Source: Davidsoniella eucalypti
Taxonomy: Eukaryota; Ascomycota; Sordariomycetes; Microascales; Ceratocystidaceae
Length of the DNA: 64,000 nt
NCBI GenBank assembly: GCA_004009845.1
Contig: RMBW01000025.1
Coordinates: 1-64,000 of the forward strand
Reading direction: 5' to 3'
The notes under the pieces were generated by a model. That model ran no database searches and was not told the DNA's origin. It saw only the letters and a list, made by a program, of their open reading frames with translations. Below are positions 44,183-54,686 of the stretch, in pieces (position 1 is the stretch's first letter; every line of letters begins with the position of its first letter). The translations under genes were made by a program, and so were the position numbers.

Positions 44183-45865
44183 GTATACGTCGTATGCTGC
44201 TATTCATGCTGGCGAATAAAGTAGTATAGTCGTAGAGTAGTGAGCAAGTATGTATGCAGCTCACGCGCATTTTTGGCTTCATGGGAGTCCTATCCTCTGA
44301 CCTATTATCCCATTCTTGGCTGTGAAACTGCTAATGGACCAAAGCACAATAGTACGCTCAAATGATGGATTGATAGACACAGCTGGGTCATTATCCAAGT
44401 ATATCTGAAATCAAGGTACCTGTGAGTTATAGCACTCTCAATACCATGCTCCGTGGCAGTCTGTCTCCAAGCCATCCACCTGTTCCTCCCCGACCTTGAC
44501 CTTGACCTCTGGAATCCGATCTTCTTTATTCTTCCTTTTTCCCTCCTCTCTCTCTTTCCTTGCTCTACAACCAACATCACAAACCTGCTACACACTCACA
44601 TATTCACACTCACACTCACATCCACGACAACACGCTTTGTTGTGTCCCCATCGCTAGTATTGCTTTTTGCGACTGATGTACACCAACACGCCGCCTTCCA
44701 CTCGTTGTGCCGTCTTAGTGAACCTGCCTCATTAAATCCCGCCAATACTAGCGGCGTTACTGACTCGACAGACCTGGCCCTACTTTGACAAGAACGACTC
44801 AATAGCGACCGCTTCGCAGCAATCGGCATCTGCATCTGCATATATCCACCCATATTCTTTGTTTTGCTTTGCTCTTTCATACGCCCCGCCTAATCAGTCC
44901 GACGTCCGGCTGGCTTTTTACTTGTTATTTTCTTCTACTTTCTTTGTCTATACTGTACTTTGTACTTGTGTTTCTGTGAGGCCTTGCACTTGGTTCTCCA
45001 ACATCATCGCCCTGCTCGTCTCTTCTTTCGCCTTCCTTCCTTAACAAGTAGTGATAGTGATACCTACTAATCGTTTGGTAATTGCTGGCTGGCCTGCCTA
45101 TAATTCTACCTGCTTGTGCTGCTCCACAATCACGTCTTGCTGTTGCCCACTTGCATGGCTAGTTCCTTCCCTATTCTACTCTTATTAGTATTCTACTCTT
45201 AGTTACTACTTTCGTTCGTCGTGCCCATATTTAGTCCTCGTTATAACTTCATCTTGCATTCTATACCACATCACATCAACAACTACGCATATTTTACTGT
45301 CTTTTTTCTTTTTTTCTTCTCCTTTAATTCAACTTTGCTCATCCGTCTTTACTTCACAACAAATTACGAACTTTCTACGACTTGTCTTTTTCTGTCTATA
45401 ACTATTTTATACCTGTGTTTTTCGTCACTTCTCTTCGCATTCCCAGCAGCGCTGTGAACCACTCAATCCATCGCCGTCATATCGTGATCGCAGATACATT
45501 TCGACTCTGAGAGCTACATACTACATCGCTGTAATATTCTGTCTGTCTGGCTGGCTGCACTAAGCGGTACCAGACTTGCAACTCATCCATACCTTTTGTC
45601 TGCATCAACGAGACCGCTCTTGTTTCTTTCTGTCCACGCCCTTTTTACCGATCAAATCGCATAATACCATTTCACCCACCATCCATCCATTCATCCCGTT
45701 TTTAGTCACGGATTAGCCCACATCCTCTCGATACTCACCTAATCCAATCTTCACCGTCAACTTCTTGTTTTCCCCTGGGAGTTTGTGGGATCTTGTTGTC
45801 TGATACACCAAGGTCGCTAGAGGAACTTCGCGTCGCCTTATAACTGCTACGGCCTGGGCTCCCCC

Positions 45866-48800
45866 ATGCCTGGTAAGATACATACTTGTCTACTTGCTGT
45901 CTGGTTATCTATTCTAACTGGTATCATATGTAGTAGCTAAGCACAAGAAACATGCCAAAGAAGCCGCTGGGTCCATAAAACGACAACAACAGTAAGCCAC
46001 CACCGAAACACTCACATACACTCTTCTTTGCACATATCTAACACATTTCACCTCTAGGCATGAAGCAATGTCCATATCCCCACCGTCGATAGACATATTC
46101 TCCTCTACCTTGGCGTCTGATATGTCGTCACCGTCAAAGGTCGTATCTACTTCCCAACCCCGTCGTGATTCAACCGATCCATCCTCGACATACGATGCCT
46201 ATTCCACCACGCCTGCCTCTATAGGTACTGCCCCCAGCGTTGGGAAAGGCTGGCCTCTATCTGGTCAAATGGCCTTTTCACCTGACCACGCAATAGAATC
46301 GCCATCTACGCAGCCATCTAGCTATGAGGATTCAATCAGGGATGGCATGGCATGGTCTCCTACTAATCAGACAATGGGGATCAAGCCGTCAACTTCCACG
46401 AGACCCCACAGCTATCAGGTTGACTCCTCTCACTTGACTGCTGTCCCTCATGCGAGCGTCAACCCTAGACGTAGCTCTATGGCCCCCTCTTCATCGCATA
46501 CCCGTGGCGCCTCTATATCACATGGAGGCTTTCCCCTCAATACACTCGCTAATTACTACGCAACACAAGAGCTGGATACCGATCCCTCTCAGTCTGGGCT
46601 CCGAGCTGGTGATCATGGATATTATCACGGATTCGATACATTGCCGCGCAAGCACGGCGAAAGAGCATCATCTCTTTCCATGGAGAACGTTGTACTTTCT
46701 GGTTACGAAGGTGGAATGAATGTTTATACGCTGAAACGGGTGCTTCACTCTAGCCTCAAACTGACTGGTCTACGTGGAGGTGTGATTAGCGCCAAAATCC
46801 TGCCCTGGGTCATGAAAGACGAAGATGATCGCTCTCCACTAGTAGCTGTTGTTATTCATGGTCCCATGATACCTGAAAAGATTGGCGGTGGTTTCAGCAA
46901 CGACCAAAAGGTGAATGCTACCTTGGACGAAACGCCCTCTAAGATTGAGTTTTACCAGACTTCCGTTGAGGTCTACTCTCTTAGAACTAATGAGCTCGTT
47001 GATGTTCTTCTCCGCTTTCCACCGGTGCCTATAAACTCCACCGTCTCTATCACACACGAGCTCTTCAGACCTCCACCCCCTTCTGGTTTACTACACCTCA
47101 AGGCTGACGCGGGGGTCGTCACAGTCACATCGGAGAAATCAGGCGAGATCTGGGTTTTTAGCCAGCTTCCTCGTGATCAAGGCAGTGATGACCATTTTGG
47201 TTGTATCGCCAAGCTGTGGACTTCTATCCAGCAACGACTGCGTAATGATGCTGTCGATGGCTCTAGCAAGACCCATCTTTCGAATGCCATGTCCCGTTCT
47301 AGTACACTTCAACCGATTGTGGACTTGCGTGGGCGCTGGCTTGCCTATTGCCCCCCAGCTACTTCATCGCAGGTGGCTACTAAGGCCAAGATCGTCGTCC
47401 CATTGCTCGGAAAAGCTCCTGGAGTCGGCCACTCTGCGCCCCATCAACTTCCCAGTATTTCATCCGCAGTTGATCAACCTGCCACTGGAAACTTCATGAA
47501 TAAACTCATGCGTGAGACTACTCAAGAAGTCATTCATGGCGCTAAGTGGGTGAGTGCCCAGGGTATGCAAGCGTGGCAATCGTATTGGTCTAAGCCTAGT
47601 TCTGCTTCCATCGCTAGATCACCCCCCAACAACCAGCAAGCATGGGGCTTCCCATACCCTTCCAAGCCGAGCCCAGAGTTCCCTCCTACCCATGGTGTCA
47701 TGACACCGGTTGTTGCCAAAGAGCCGGGACTTATCTGCTTAGTAGATCTGGAAAGCATTAAGAACTTGACAAACGCCCATCCCTTCACGACCTTCTCCAT
47801 AGTCGGAGGGTGCAGCTATCTCTCATTTTCCCCGAATGGGTTGTCACTCTTCACTGCCAGTGCCAAGGGTGATATCCAAACAGTCTGGGATTTGATGCGC
47901 ACTCAGCATACCAAGTCATCTTTGATCCAAGTCTCGGGGAGCGGTGCTACTACAGCCGGTCTCGGTGTACACGTCCGCCATGTTGCTCAATTCTCTCGCA
48001 TGACAGAAGCTCGCATTGTCGATGTTGCATGGACTCGTCCGATTGGCGAGCAAATCGCCATGGTCACTGAGAAGGGCACTGTTCATCTTCTGGACATGCC
48101 TGCGACTACATTTATCTGGCCACCCCTTCGTCGTCGTACAGAGGAGCGCAGTGTGTCACAGACATCGTCCGAGGGGACGAGCAACTCTGCAGTCTCAATG
48201 GCCTCTACTGCATTAGGCGCTGCATTTGGAGTTGCTGCGCGGCCGCTGATGATGACTCGCTCGCGCCGTAGTAGTGCCAATGCACAGGGTAACGCTGGGT
48301 CTCATCTGGTAGAGTCCGCTAGCCACGGTGGACGGATTATTGCTGCTAGTATCAGCAGTTCCATCGGCAAGACAGGACACGCCATCAACCAACTACGTCA
48401 AAACGCGGAGAATAGAGTCACTATCCCTCTACAGCCAAACTCTCGTCCTCCGTGTCCCGGGTGTGTCACGTGGGTTATGTCGAAGAATCACCATGTACTG
48501 TATGTTTCTAGCACTGGGATAGTACGTAGCTTCCCTTCCAAGTCACGTCGCATGTCGACAACTGCTGGACCGTTGCTGCACTCGTCATTCAAAGCCCGTC
48601 ACCCCCGTGACAACACATACACCGATCTGACGATGCCTTTGCTCCCCGACAACCGTATCTCTGACCGCGTCAAGGCGCTGCTGTCTGCGGATGTTGATGA
48701 GCTGGTCATGTCGGATCATGAGATGGAAGCCGGAAATACTATCGTGATTGACCAGACAGCGAAGACTAATGGACAGAAGACCAAGATTCCGTTGAGTATT

Positions 48801-49361
48801 GAGCAAACCATTCCAGAAGCAGAAATCGAGTCTAATGCTCCCTACCAACCATTTCATACAGACCGCCGTGTAGCTTTATATGAGTACCAGTCTCAGTTTA
48901 CATCGGGCTCCATGTGTGTTGATGCTTCTGGTATTATTGGCACTGAGTTGAGTGCTGCCCTTGAGGAAACAACCCTTGAGGATAAGCGTGAGTCAAAGAA
49001 GAGCCGCAAGAAAGCCGCTGCTGCTGCTGCTACTAGTCATGAAGATGCAATGCTTGCCTCTTCGACTCAGTCAGCCAACCCTAAGCGTGATGCTTGGGTC
49101 TTTGGACAACCTCTCAGCATCGTGAAGCTTGATCTTGGGTTTTCGGGTAATTCCGAAGATGATATGGAATCTTCATTCGACGAGCATCACGCCTTCAACC
49201 CACTAGAGATGGAAAGAACCCGTGATATCGTTTCCAATGAGCAAATAATTGTTACTACTCGTTGGCGTCGCGGTGGAAACCATGAAGGTGCCTCTGAAAT
49301 AGATGAGGGCATCTTCGAAGATGACTGCGAGATTCTTGATTACGCCGATCAAAGAGTCTAA
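45866..49361 (+). CDS. BCAS3-like WD-repeat (beta-propeller) protein
   Basis: Three exons: 45866-45872 (seven bases), 45934-45991 and 46058-49361, giving 1122 residues. The two small exons give the N-terminus MPVAKHKKHAKEAAGSIKRQ, joining in frame to MSISPPS; without them the frame would start 26 codons later. After a Ser-rich disordered region, residues about 215-890 form a beta-propeller with BCAS3-type blocks: GYEGGMNVYTLKRV, SVEVYSLRTNELVDVL, GLICLVDLESIKNLTNAHPF, YLSFSPNGLSLFTASAKGD and IGEQIAMVTEKGTVHLLDMP. BCAS3 relatives share the PROPPIN-like fold; human BCAS3 works with PHAF1 at autophagosome formation sites. The fungal role is not established, so autophagy is only a suggestion. The acceptor of exon 2 is a tandem TAGTAG, allowing one residue to be left out. 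Confidence 0.86.
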
Positions 49362-50161
49362 TAACTGACTAGCTGCTGCTTACCCTTTTTGCTACCTCTT
49401 TTTGTGCTTTTTGCCATGATCTTTTTAGTGTGGTTTTTAACTTTTTTCATGCTTCTGGAGTAAATAAACTCTCCAAACAAACAAGAACGAAAAAAAAACT
49501 CGATAAGCTCACATGTGAGATTAGCATTTGTCTTTGCTATTTTCAACCAAAAAAACATATTACCAATTGGTCATGATCAATTTGATCTTTACCTAGGTAT
49601 TTTTTTTTCATGTACCTCTAAGCAAAGTATGACATCTTTTCCAGGCAGTTGGGTTTGATCATTTTAATGGATCAGTATTTACATCAGAAGGGTGCTGCTG
49701 CTGCTACCGCCTCAAACTCTAGTATTATATAAATAAATTCAATAAGAAGACACATATTGTGTCCAAACAAAACAAAGATGCATCTACGAAGTGATTATGT
49801 CATAGTTCAGGACATACTGGCAAAACTTGCGATATATAGGAAGCTGGAGACAAACATATACGATCAACACAAGAGGATTTTACTAGCTCGGCACATAGGG
49901 CAAGATCCTTGGTCATAAGCCAGTGATGTGTAGCATATCCGTAGCTCATAGTTTTACGAGAGGCGCCGCAGTATCCCAACAAGACGTAACAAGAGTATTG
50001 TATTGTGTGGCAAATAAAGAAAGGTTGGTGGGTATTATGAGGACAATAGTAGTTTATGAGAGCTTAACCTGTATACACAAAGGCAGTACTATTGAAGAAG
50101 CTGGGATACTAAGAGAGTATGTATAAGAAAAAGAAGTAGCATAACTAGCTCTCCAGATTAT
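49362..50161. other. Convergent intergenic region, 3' UTRs
   Basis: An 800-base gap between the BCAS3-like gene and DPM2. AT-rich with A and T runs. No credible frame or structured RNA seen. Confidence 0.4.
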
Positions 50162-50693
50162 CTAAGCCTTCTTCTTAGAGGCAGCAGCCTTGGCCTTGGC
50201 GGCCTTCTTCTGGTTGCTGCGGATCATGACGGTGCTGACAAACGAGCCGACAACGGCGCCGCCTACGAGGATGAGGATAACAGGTATACGGATAGCCCAG
50301 ACACGGGGAGGGAAAAGGCTGTGTAGGGGGTGGTCATCGTCGACGAAGGGCTATCAGACGAAGAAAAGGAAACAGATTAGCGAATATGAACGGATGATAT
50401 TGCGGGTTGGAGGAGGCTGCTTCGGTGTCGAAGCTTGTGATTAGGAATATCACGAGAGAAATCAGTGGTTGTTATTGAGTTCGCATACCATAACCAGCGT
50501 CCATAGCGTGTAGTAGAGGAAGATGACAGAGGAAGCCACGAGCATGGCGAGACCGACGATTTTATCAAGCTATAACGGAGGGGAGAGAAGACGTATTTGT
50601 TAGCATGTGAAAGCATAAAGAGCGCAACAAGCGACGATAGATATGGCTGGGATATTTGTATAAGGGGGCCAGAGAAAGAAGTCGCTGTACCAT
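50162..50693 (-). CDS. DPM2: DPM2, regulatory subunit of dolichol-phosphate mannose synthase
   Basis: Three exons on the minus strand: 50693-50691 (the ATG alone), 50569-50489 and 50350-50162, giving 90 residues. The joined start MLDKIVGLAMLVASSVIFLY is the usual first membrane segment of fungal Dpm2. It is followed by TLWTLVMPFVDDDHPLHSLF, the conserved loop, then RVWAIRIPVILILVGGAVVG, the second segment, and a lysine-rich ER-type tail (RSNQKKAAKAKAAASKKKA). Dpm2 stabilises the Dpm1 catalytic subunit in the ER membrane and supports GPI-anchor synthesis, N-glycosylation and O-mannosylation. Only the start codon lies in exon 1; introns of 121 and 138 bases make up about half of the gene. Too split up for an open-frame search to find. 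Divergent from CWC22. Confidence 0.95.
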
Positions 50694-51651
50694 TGTAGAG
50701 TATGTAGATGGTGGAATGAGGCTATTCAGTGTGTTATGATAGCGACTATGCTGAAGAGCAGTAGATTTGCCCACGGTAAAGAAGATGAATCGCAAAGTGG
50801 GAGACGTCGTAGATTTATAGGACGGAAGCGAGCTTGAGATTATTGGGCGAAGAAAGGAAAAAGAAAGGAACGAGGGATGTTGAAGTTGAAGATCGCAAGG
50901 CACGGTTTTTGGTGGGGCGGGAATGCTGGTTAAGTTTGAAAACGGCCCGTACGACCAGAGTTCTAAGAGAAGCAAAAGACGCCTTAGATTATAGAAAAGC
51001 AATTGGATTATCTTTGGGTGTCTAGGCTAATCGAGGATAGGAAGGATATTCGTTTCTTTGCATGCAAATGGAGGCGCCCCTACTGCAATATTTAGCGATT
51101 TATTACTCTGCGATCTGGACAGCTTTAACTTGCGACTCGACGCGACTTTTGGCTCACTAAGTCAGTATTGGTACAACTAACTACAGTCAAATTAGCACGC
51201 TTGTTTTCTCGCTAGAGCTAGCTTGGGTAAGCTACATAAGATATGTAGTTGTTCCCTGACAATAGCTGGCTGTGGCTGCAACAAGTCAAGTGTGGCGTTG
51301 TTGCTGTCGCGGTGGCGTCCCATTTCTTTAACCTTTGTCGCAAAAAAAAGGTACAGCCTAGCTCTTTTTCTCAGCCTCGTACATTTTTCTACCAAAACAG
51401 GCTTTGGCTTTTCATTTCTAGGGTGGAATTACTTTTCGCTCACAGAAGCACGCCGGTTTGGTGAATTTTTTTTTCTTATTGCTTTTTCTTTCTTTTCCTA
51501 GCGTTCTCAAAGGCCTTCTGAGAAGCAAGTCGAATCGAAGAAATCATACATTCTATTTCTCTGCGCGTTACATAACTTCGCATCCCAGGCGCGACTTTGA
51601 ACTCTTTCGGACGTATCAACCTACGATCTTGTTATTCTCGAGTCTCGAACC
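50694..51651. promoter_or_regulatory. Divergent promoter region, DPM2 / CWC22
   Basis: A 958-base gap. A strong splice-acceptor-like tract (long T/C run ending CCTAG at 51501) and a GTAAGC at 51226 suggest a 5' leader intron of CWC22; this is an inference. Minus-strand frames at 50565-51002 read as low-complexity Ser/Leu and are rejected. Confidence 0.4.
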
Positions 51652-54396
51652 ATGGCTCCCCGCTCAAAATCGAGCACGTCTCGATCTCCGTCTAGGTCGG
51701 GATCCGTGCCAGCATCCAAGTCGCCAGTTTCAGCCAGTCCGGCTACCCGATCTCCTTCTCACTCCCCTTCACGATCACGATCACGATCTCTGTCTGGTAC
51801 CCCAAAGCCAGATGGGCGATCACCATCCCGCTCACGCTCTCGTTCCGTCGCCCGCGATGCCTCTGTTCCGCTAACGCCTAGTGTGCGCTCTGCTTCTCGT
51901 TCTCGTTTGCGCTCCCGCTCTCAATCTAATGCGCGCCGCTCGCCATCTCGAGACAATGAGCGCTCGCGCACACGGTCTCCAACGCCACAGCAGGCGGTCG
52001 TCTCGGCTTCAGATCAGATTGAGCGGTCGGAGGCGACTACGCAGGCCTTGTTGAAGGCAGAATACCAAAAACTCATGGATCTGCGCAGTGGTGGCACTTA
52101 TATCCCACCAGCTCGTCTGCGGGCTCTGCAGGCGCAACTCGGCCAGGACGATAGTGAAGAGAGCAAGCGCATCCAGCAAAAGTTCCACTGGGAAGCTCTG
52201 AAAAAGGCCATCAACGGTCTTATCAACAAGTGCAATGTCTCCAATATCAAGCACATTGTGCCCGAGTTGTTCGAGGAGAACCTCGTCCGAGGACGTGGCC
52301 TGTTTTGCCGCTCTCTTATGAAGGCCCAGGCTGCCTCTCTTGGCTTCACGCCTGTGTTTGCTGTGCTGGCTGCTACTGTGAACTCGCGACTTCCACAGGT
52401 CGGCGAGCTCTTGGTCTCTCGGTTGATTCTACAGTTCCGTAAGGCATTCAAGCGCAACGACAAGACCGTATGCATAGCATCGACGACGTTTCTCGCGCAT
52501 CTCACCAACCAGCAAGTTGTACACGAATTCATTGCGCTGCAGGTTATTTTGCTATTACTCAACAAGCCGACTGATGACAGTGTCGAAATCGCTGTTGGTT
52601 TCATGAAGGAGGTCGGAGAGTTCCTCTCAGATATGCAGCCTCGTCCAGTCATGCTAGTGTGGGATCGCTTCCGCGAGATTCTACACGAAGGCGAGATTGA
52701 CAAGCGCGTTCAATATGCAGTTGAAGTTTTGTTCCAGATCCGCAAGGACAACTTCAAAGACAACCCGGCCGTGAAAGAGGAACTGGACATCCTGGAGGAA
52801 GACGACATGATCACCCACAAACTATCGTTGGATGACGACGACCTACAAGCACAAGACATGCTCAATATATTCAAGTTCGATCCCGATTTCGAGGCTTCCG
52901 AGGCTGCCTACAAGCGTCTCAAGGCCGAGATCCTTGGCGAGGTTTCTGGTAGTGACGACGACGACGGTGATGATGACGATGATAGCGACGACGAGTCGGA
53001 CGATGAAGAGGCAGCTGAAGAGAAGCAAATGGAGATCAAGGATCAATCCAACGCTGATCTCGTCAATCTGCGTCGTACTATCTACTTGACAATCAAGAGT
53101 TCTATGGACCCGGAAGAAGCCGTCCACAAGCTCATCCGCGTTAAAATCCCGCCAGGCTTCGAGCAGGAGCTGCCCTCTATGGTCATGGAATGCTGTGCCC
53201 AGGAACACACATATCAGAAGTTCTTCGGTCTTATCGGCGAGCGCTTTGCCAAGCTTAACCGCATGTGGACCGAACTATTCGAGAAGCAGTTCACCAACAC
53301 ATACGAGACTATTCACAGATTCGAGACCAATCGTCTGCGCAACGTAGCTCGCTTCTTTGGCCACATGTTTGCCTTTGACGGCTTGGGCTGGCACACGATG
53401 AGCGTCATTCATCTCAATGAAGAAGAGACCACCTCAGCCAGTCGTATCTTCATCAAGATTCTCTTCCAGGACATTGCCGAGATTATTGGCATGAAGAAAC
53501 TGCGGGAGCAGCTTCTAGATTCACAGATGCAGCAGTACTACGAGGGCATCTTCCCACGTGACTCGCCTCGTAACGTGCGTTTTGCCATCAACTACTTCAC
53601 CAGTATCGGCATGGGTGCCATTACCGAAGAGATGCGCGAGTACCTTGTCAATATGCCCAAGCCCGCCCTACCGGCTGCTCCTGCGGATGACTCTGATTCC
53701 GACTCGGTTTCCAGCTATTCTTCCGGGTCTTCGCGCTCACACAGTCGGACGCGGTCAGTCACGCCGAAACGCGGCGGTCGTTCTCGTGGACGATCCCAGT
53801 CATACGACTCTCGGTCGCCTTCTCGATCTCGGTCCCGGTCCCGGCCCCGGTCCATATCACGATCGCGGTCGAGATCTCGTAGCTACTCACGGTCTCCTTC
53901 TCGATCCCGTTCTCGCTCTCGGCCGCCGACACGCAAAAATCCCCGTAGTCGCAGCTACTCACGCTCAGTGACACGGTCACCATCACGCTCGAGATCAGAG
54001 TCTCGTGGTTCTCGTCGTCCACGTTCATACAGTCCTGTCCCCAAACGCGCCCGGCGTAATAGTTCGTCTGTCTCGCGCTCACCTACACCGAAACCTCGTA
54101 GTAATACCATCACCAGTCGTCGTAGACAAGCATCGCATTCACGGAGCCGCAGTCGTGGTTCACCAGTATCTCGCAAAGCCCGTCAAAGTCCATCTAGATC
54201 GCCATCCAGATCAGCGTCTCCGCCGCCCAGAAAACAAACGACTACTACTACCAGTAGTAGTAGAACCAAACATCGTAGTCCGTCGAGATCAGTCTCGCGG
54301 AGTCCTGTCAGAGGTTCTAGCAGTGTTAAGAGAAGACGCACGCCATCGCTTTCTAGATCACCGTCACCTCCGCCTACCAAGCGAGGCCGGCGGTGA
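51652..54396 (+). CDS. CWC22: CWC22, spliceosome-associated MIF4G/MA3 protein
   Basis: Intronless frame of 914 residues. Residues 1-120 are an Arg/Ser-rich N-terminal region. A MIF4G domain covers about 145-390 (GGTYIPPARLRALQAQL, LINKCNVSNIKHIVPELFEE, RGRGLFCRSLMKAQ). An acidic linker (about 430-460) follows, then an MA3 domain (about 465-600; LRRTIYLTIKSSMDPEEAVH, ERFAKLNRMWTELFEKQF). From about 680 to the end there is a second, long RS domain. The order matches Cwc22, which binds eIF4A3 to deliver the exon junction complex and is needed before the first splicing step by Prp2. Yeast Cwc22 lacks the RS extensions; long RS tails on both ends are a feature of larger fungi and animals. The start is the first ATG and sits before the first RS repeat. 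Confidence 0.95.
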   Translation: MAPRSKSSTSRSPSRSGSVPASKSPVSASPATRSPSHSPSRSRSRSLSGTPKPDGRSPSRSRSRSVARDASVPLTPSVRSASRSRLRSRSQSNARRSPSRDNERSRTRSPTPQQAVVSASDQIERSEATTQALLKAEYQKLMDLRSGGTYIPPARLRALQAQLGQDDSEESKRIQQKFHWEALKKAINGLINKCNVSNIKHIVPELFEENLVRGRGLFCRSLMKAQAASLGFTPVFAVLAATVNSRLPQVGELLVSRLILQFRKAFKRNDKTVCIASTTFLAHLTNQQVVHEFIALQVILLLLNKPTDDSVEIAVGFMKEVGEFLSDMQPRPVMLVWDRFREILHEGEIDKRVQYAVEVLFQIRKDNFKDNPAVKEELDILEEDDMITHKLSLDDDDLQAQDMLNIFKFDPDFEASEAAYKRLKAEILGEVSGSDDDDGDDDDDSDDESDDEEAAEEKQMEIKDQSNADLVNLRRTIYLTIKSSMDPEEAVHKLIRVKIPPGFEQELPSMVMECCAQEHTYQKFFGLIGERFAKLNRMWTELFEKQFTNTYETIHRFETNRLRNVARFFGHMFAFDGLGWHTMSVIHLNEEETTSASRIFIKILFQDIAEIIGMKKLREQLLDSQMQQYYEGIFPRDSPRNVRFAINYFTSIGMGAITEEMREYLVNMPKPALPAAPADDSDSDSVSSYSSGSSRSHSRTRSVTPKRGGRSRGRSQSYDSRSPSRSRSRSRPRSISRSRSRSRSYSRSPSRSRSRSRPPTRKNPRSRSYSRSVTRSPSRSRSESRGSRRPRSYSPVPKRARRNSSSVSRSPTPKPRSNTITSRRRQASHSRSRSRGSPVSRKARQSPSRSPSRSASPPPRKQTTTTTSSSRTKHRSPSRSVSRSPVRGSSSVKRRRTPSLSRSPSPPPTKRGRR

Positions 54397-54686
54397 AAGA
54401 GAGTAGTGCCATCGGGAGTAGTAGTGCATGCATAGGTTGCTTTTTTTTGTTTACATTAGAGTCAAGAGTTAATACCATTGGGGTTTCTTTATCAGATCGC
54501 ATAGCGCGATCATGTCGAATAACTCTCCTCCTTTTCTTGGAAACCACATTTGTTTATGGGATGGATATAAAACGCTTCAATATTATATTTTTTGTTACCA
54601 CAATGACTGACTATACACACAAAGTATCTTTTTGAAACTAGTCTCCTGTAACCCTACGTGAAAGGAAAGGCCATGTTTATGTTTCC

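Larger units (their letters stand above)
39318..45865. other. 6.5 kb gene-poor region and leader of the BCAS3-like gene
   Basis: No frame with protein character on either strand. It holds a TA repeat (40851-40877), a purine run with a matching pyrimidine run (42230-42375), a perfect 30-base palindrome (44153-44182) and many TACATGTA/ATACATAC words. From about 44450 to 45860 the plus strand is markedly pyrimidine-rich, fitting a long transcribed leader of the BCAS3-like gene. I searched for tRNA-like B-box words and found only false matches. Confidence 0.5.

Noticed and set aside
44453..45457. Plus-strand frames before the BCAS3-like gene
   Set aside because: They arise from CT-rich leader sequence and read as Ser/Leu/Phe/Thr runs without conserved content.
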